A program made the position numbers and the translations under genes. Shown here one piece after another: positions 48,341 through 50,595 of a stretch of DNA of 50,595 nt. Each line of letters starts with the position of its first letter. Position 1 is the stretch's first letter. Origin of the DNA: Lachnospiraceae bacterium (GTDB lineage: Bacteria; Bacillota; Clostridia; Lachnospirales; Lachnospiraceae); assembly GCA_024403515.1 (NCBI GenBank), contig JAKSRS010000013.1:1-50595 (forward strand), read 5' to 3'. The notes beneath the pieces were generated by a model that did not search any database, was not told the DNA's origin, and was given only the letters and a program-made list of their open reading frames with translations.

Positions 48341-50413
48341 ATGAATTGTACAAAGTGTGGTCACGTTTATTCTGAACAAATAAACTATTGTCCAAAATGC
48401 GGAAACAAGCTTATCAGCGCATCTTCTGTATCTGAAGAAGATATTAAAAATAAAGCCGCATGCGATAACAAAACTAATTCAATTGATACACCAGATACTG
48501 TTCAACTAGTTGCGCCTCCCAACACATTGGGCTTTAGACTAAAAGCAAAGATTCGATCTTGGTGGAAATCTTTACACTGGTTCACAAAGATATGTATTTT
48601 CTCTCTTTTGTTTGCCTCCATTCTTCTAGCAATTACTTTTTTAACAGAAAGACGAATGGCGATTTTTCTTTCATCATTTTCACTTGTATTCATCTTAGTG
48701 TCTTGGCTTATTCATAAGAAGATATTAGACGCAGCAAATGAATCTCTCAAGTATGTAATACTATTATTGTCGTTTGTATGTATCGCTCTTTCCATACGAA
48801 ATCTTACAGTCAAGCATCCTGTCGAGACAAAGCGTGACATTCAGGTTTCTATTCCAGCGCCTGTCGTAAGCGCACCCGCGGAACCCTCGAAAGAAGAAAT
48901 AAGAATAAAGTATTCTTCTGACTACTTTATTGGCAAAGATTGTAACGAAGTTAAAAATGAATTGAAGGAGCTAAATTTCAATAATATTGATTTTATTCCC
49001 ATACAAGATATAGAAAGCAGCGAAGGCTTAAAAGATAATAATAAAGTGGCAAGTATCTTTGTATCCGAAGATTCCGATTTTAGTGATATTTTGCAATATC
49101 AGAAAACTGCAAATATTAAAGTAGAATTTCACTCCATAAAAGAAGTTGCTCTTTCGTATTCATCCGACTACCTTAATTCGCTTTCGCCAGACAATGCTAA
49201 AGAATTACTTAGTGAGCTCGGCTTCTTCAATATTTCTTGCCAAATTAGCGAAGATTTGCTTGACTTCTCTAGTGAAGACTACTCTGAGACAGAAATTCTC
49301 ATTGGTAAAGATAGTGATTTTACAGCAGACACACCCTATCCTTTAGATACCAATATCACAATTACTTCTCATGTTCCAAATTTGAACAGCAGTTTGAAAG
49401 TGAGAGTACATTTTATTCCTAATCTACTCTTTAGCACCTATGACGTAAAAGTTGAATTCGGCGATGAATATGACAGATTGAAACATGGCACTGATAAAGA
49501 ACTAAATTATTCCATAAAAAATGGGGTTCATAACTTAATCTTGTCTTGCGATAGAGATAGTGATATCTCCACAACAATTCCGATTGAAGTTTATGGAAAC
49601 ACTGATTTTCAAATGCAAATCAAGTGTCACTCAACATATATTGATTATGAAATTCTATCTTTTGATAACGAACAGCCACTGGCAGATAACGAAGCTCGAC
49701 TTACAACAAGCAAATATAGCCTAATTGGACAAAAAAGAGAGGATGTTCATGAGCAACTCGAGAAGATGGGGTTTACGAATATTACAGAGGAAATAGTATA
49801 TGATATTAGTAGCAGTGCATCATACGAAGGTGACGTCAATGCCATCACAGTAAATGGTCAAAACTCATATGTTCCTGGAGAAATCTTTAAAAAAGATGTT
49901 CCTATTATCATTACTTATCGGATGCTTGAAGCAAACGACCCTCAACGTAAAGAATTAGGCAGTAGTGCTGGCGGCGACTCATCAGATATACCTACTCTTA
50001 AAGGGACAAGTTCCCGTATCATTAGTTCAAAAGCACAAGACTTGGGTTTAAAAGAAATGCGCTCCGAAGATTTTGGAAAAAACACGACTCATTTCGAGTA
50101 TTCAACCTCAAATTATGGCCTTCAGTTAGAATATACTGTTACCAATGATACAAAAGAAGTTCTATGCGCGACGATACTCACTTTATCAAAGCTATACACT
50201 CCGCAAGAACAAGCCGACTTTATTGCTGCTTTTGCTCCTGTACTATGTCCCACAGATGATGTTGATGATGTTATAAAATGGTTGGATGATAATCTCGGAA
50301 ACGAGGCAGAAACTATAATTAATGGCACAACCTACTCACTATGTTTTGGTCCTGACAAAAATATGATTTATGAAGTAGGACTGCCTGAATGGGGAAAATG
50401 GGATGCACAGTAA
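48341..50413 (+). CDS. Zinc-ribbon membrane protein with PASTA-like repeats
   Basis: 690 aa. The N-terminal zinc ribbon has CTKCG and CPKCG (3-24). Three membrane segments are likely (about 85-105, 108-125, 138-155). The rest should be extracellular. Three PASTA-like repeats share the pattern S-x-Y-x(n)-G-x(5)-V-x(3)-L-x(3)-G-F-x-N-I, at about 190, 265 and 460: LKELNFNNIDF, LSELGFFNISC and LEKMGFTNITE. A beta-rich stretch lies between the second and third. PASTA domains bind peptidoglycan or lipid II in kinases and penicillin-binding proteins, but no kinase domain is present here. AAGGAG lies 8 nt before the ATG, and a terminator follows. Confidence 0.8.
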   Translation: MNCTKCGHVYSEQINYCPKCGNKLISASSVSEEDIKNKAACDNKTNSIDTPDTVQLVAPPNTLGFRLKAKIRSWWKSLHWFTKICIFSLLFASILLAITFLTERRMAIFLSSFSLVFILVSWLIHKKILDAANESLKYVILLLSFVCIALSIRNLTVKHPVETKRDIQVSIPAPVVSAPAEPSKEEIRIKYSSDYFIGKDCNEVKNELKELNFNNIDFIPIQDIESSEGLKDNNKVASIFVSEDSDFSDILQYQKTANIKVEFHSIKEVALSYSSDYLNSLSPDNAKELLSELGFFNISCQISEDLLDFSSEDYSETEILIGKDSDFTADTPYPLDTNITITSHVPNLNSSLKVRVHFIPNLLFSTYDVKVEFGDEYDRLKHGTDKELNYSIKNGVHNLILSCDRDSDISTTIPIEVYGNTDFQMQIKCHSTYIDYEILSFDNEQPLADNEARLTTSKYSLIGQKREDVHEQLEKMGFTNITEEIVYDISSSASYEGDVNAITVNGQNSYVPGEIFKKDVPIIITYRMLEANDPQRKELGSSAGGDSSDIPTLKGTSSRIISSKAQDLGLKEMRSEDFGKNTTHFEYSTSNYGLQLEYTVTNDTKEVLCATILTLSKLYTPQEQADFIAAFAPVLCPTDDVDDVIKWLDDNLGNEAETIINGTTYSLCFGPDKNMIYEVGLPEWGKWDAQ

Positions 50414-50421
50414 GATATAAA

Positions 50422-50454
50422 AAAACTGCCAGTAGGATTACTGGCAGTTTTTTA
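50422..50454 (+). terminator. Intrinsic terminator of the PASTA-like gene
   Basis: A perfect 13-bp stem, AAAACTGCCAGTA with TACTGGCAGTTTT, has a 4-nt loop and a run of six T on the plus strand. It starts 8 nt after the stop codon. Confidence 0.95.
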
Positions 50455-50560
50455 ATGTAAACAATTAGGTATTAGTATTATGAGCCATAGCGTAGCAACT
50501 TGATATTATCGAGATTAGTGGTTTTCTTTGTTTCCGGCAACGCTCGCCTGGCAAAGCCCC

Positions 50561-50595
50561 ATTTTGAACCCCTAACCCCGTCCCCTGGGTTCATT
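50561..50595. repeat. Palindromic repeat family, partial copy D at the window edge
   Basis: ATTTTGAACCCC then TAACCCCGTCCCCTGGG matches one arm of copies A-C. The window ends inside the element, so whether the second arm exists cannot be seen. Confidence 0.75.

Overview
The window reads as a chromosomal segment of a low-GC Gram-positive anaerobe, most likely a Lachnospiraceae member (Butyrivibrio/Pseudobutyrivibrio-like). The basis is AT-rich codon use, strong AGGAGG-type ribosome binding sites, and a combination of families typical of that group: CotH kinases, VTC-domain and DUF4956 proteins, MBOAT/DHHW pairs, DegV and DUF1836. No rRNA, tRNA, CRISPR array or intact transposase was found.

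Layout. (1) 78-2763: a divergent SGNH-like / MBOAT pair. (2) 2888-4846: a membrane GGDEF-EAL protein with a degenerate GGDEF and an intact EAL, probably a c-di-GMP phosphodiesterase. (3) 4981-9253: amidohydrolase, small membrane protein, enzyme I-like protein and DegV. (4) 9286-13408: DHHW, MBOAT and GT-C (GT39-like) glycosyltransferase. (5) 13601-23858: a tightly packed eight-gene minus-strand operon, in transcription order VTC, DUF4956, CotH, cellulose-synthase-like GT2 with PilZ, MBOAT, DHHW, DUF4956, CotH. A well-formed promoter about 320 nt upstream gives it a long structured leader, and a large hairpin terminator ends it. (6) 24710-25195: a DUF1836 regulator. (7) 25304-33985: a second minus-strand run, in transcription order active diguanylate cyclase, multidomain CotH, VTC, DUF4956, MATE exporter, MsrA-fRMsr fusion. 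(8) 34187-38302: PfkB kinase, DUF898 protein, lipoprotein, a NifX/Cys-rich/SlyD fusion and exonuclease III. (9) 38303-45090: an accessory-looking stretch with an extremely GC-rich tandem repeat, several copies of a palindromic intergenic repeat family, vWA and macro-domain proteins, a ComEC-like metallo-beta-lactamase-fold protein, a Fic-domain protein lacking the canonical His, and an HNH endonuclease. (10) 45269-50413: envelope-type membrane proteins, a DnaQ-like exonuclease, and two zinc-ribbon membrane proteins, one with three PASTA-like repeats.

How it fits together (inference). Regions 4, 5 and 7 look like one surface-polysaccharide programme. A PilZ-regulated GT2 makes and exports a glycan. 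MBOAT plus DHHW/SGNH pairs would O-acylate it. A GT-C enzyme may add sugars outside the cell. CotH proteins (Fam20C-like kinases) with VTC/DUF4956 partners would add a phosphate-based function of unknown nature. The diguanylate cyclase and phosphodiesterase, which share a similar multi-TM sensor, could set the c-di-GMP level read by the PilZ domain. The strongest candidates for something undescribed are the duplicated VTC-DUF4956-CotH module tied to c-di-GMP genes, the long leader of the synthase operon, and two 39-bp inverted-repeat modules that each enclose a -10 box upstream of the fic-like gene.
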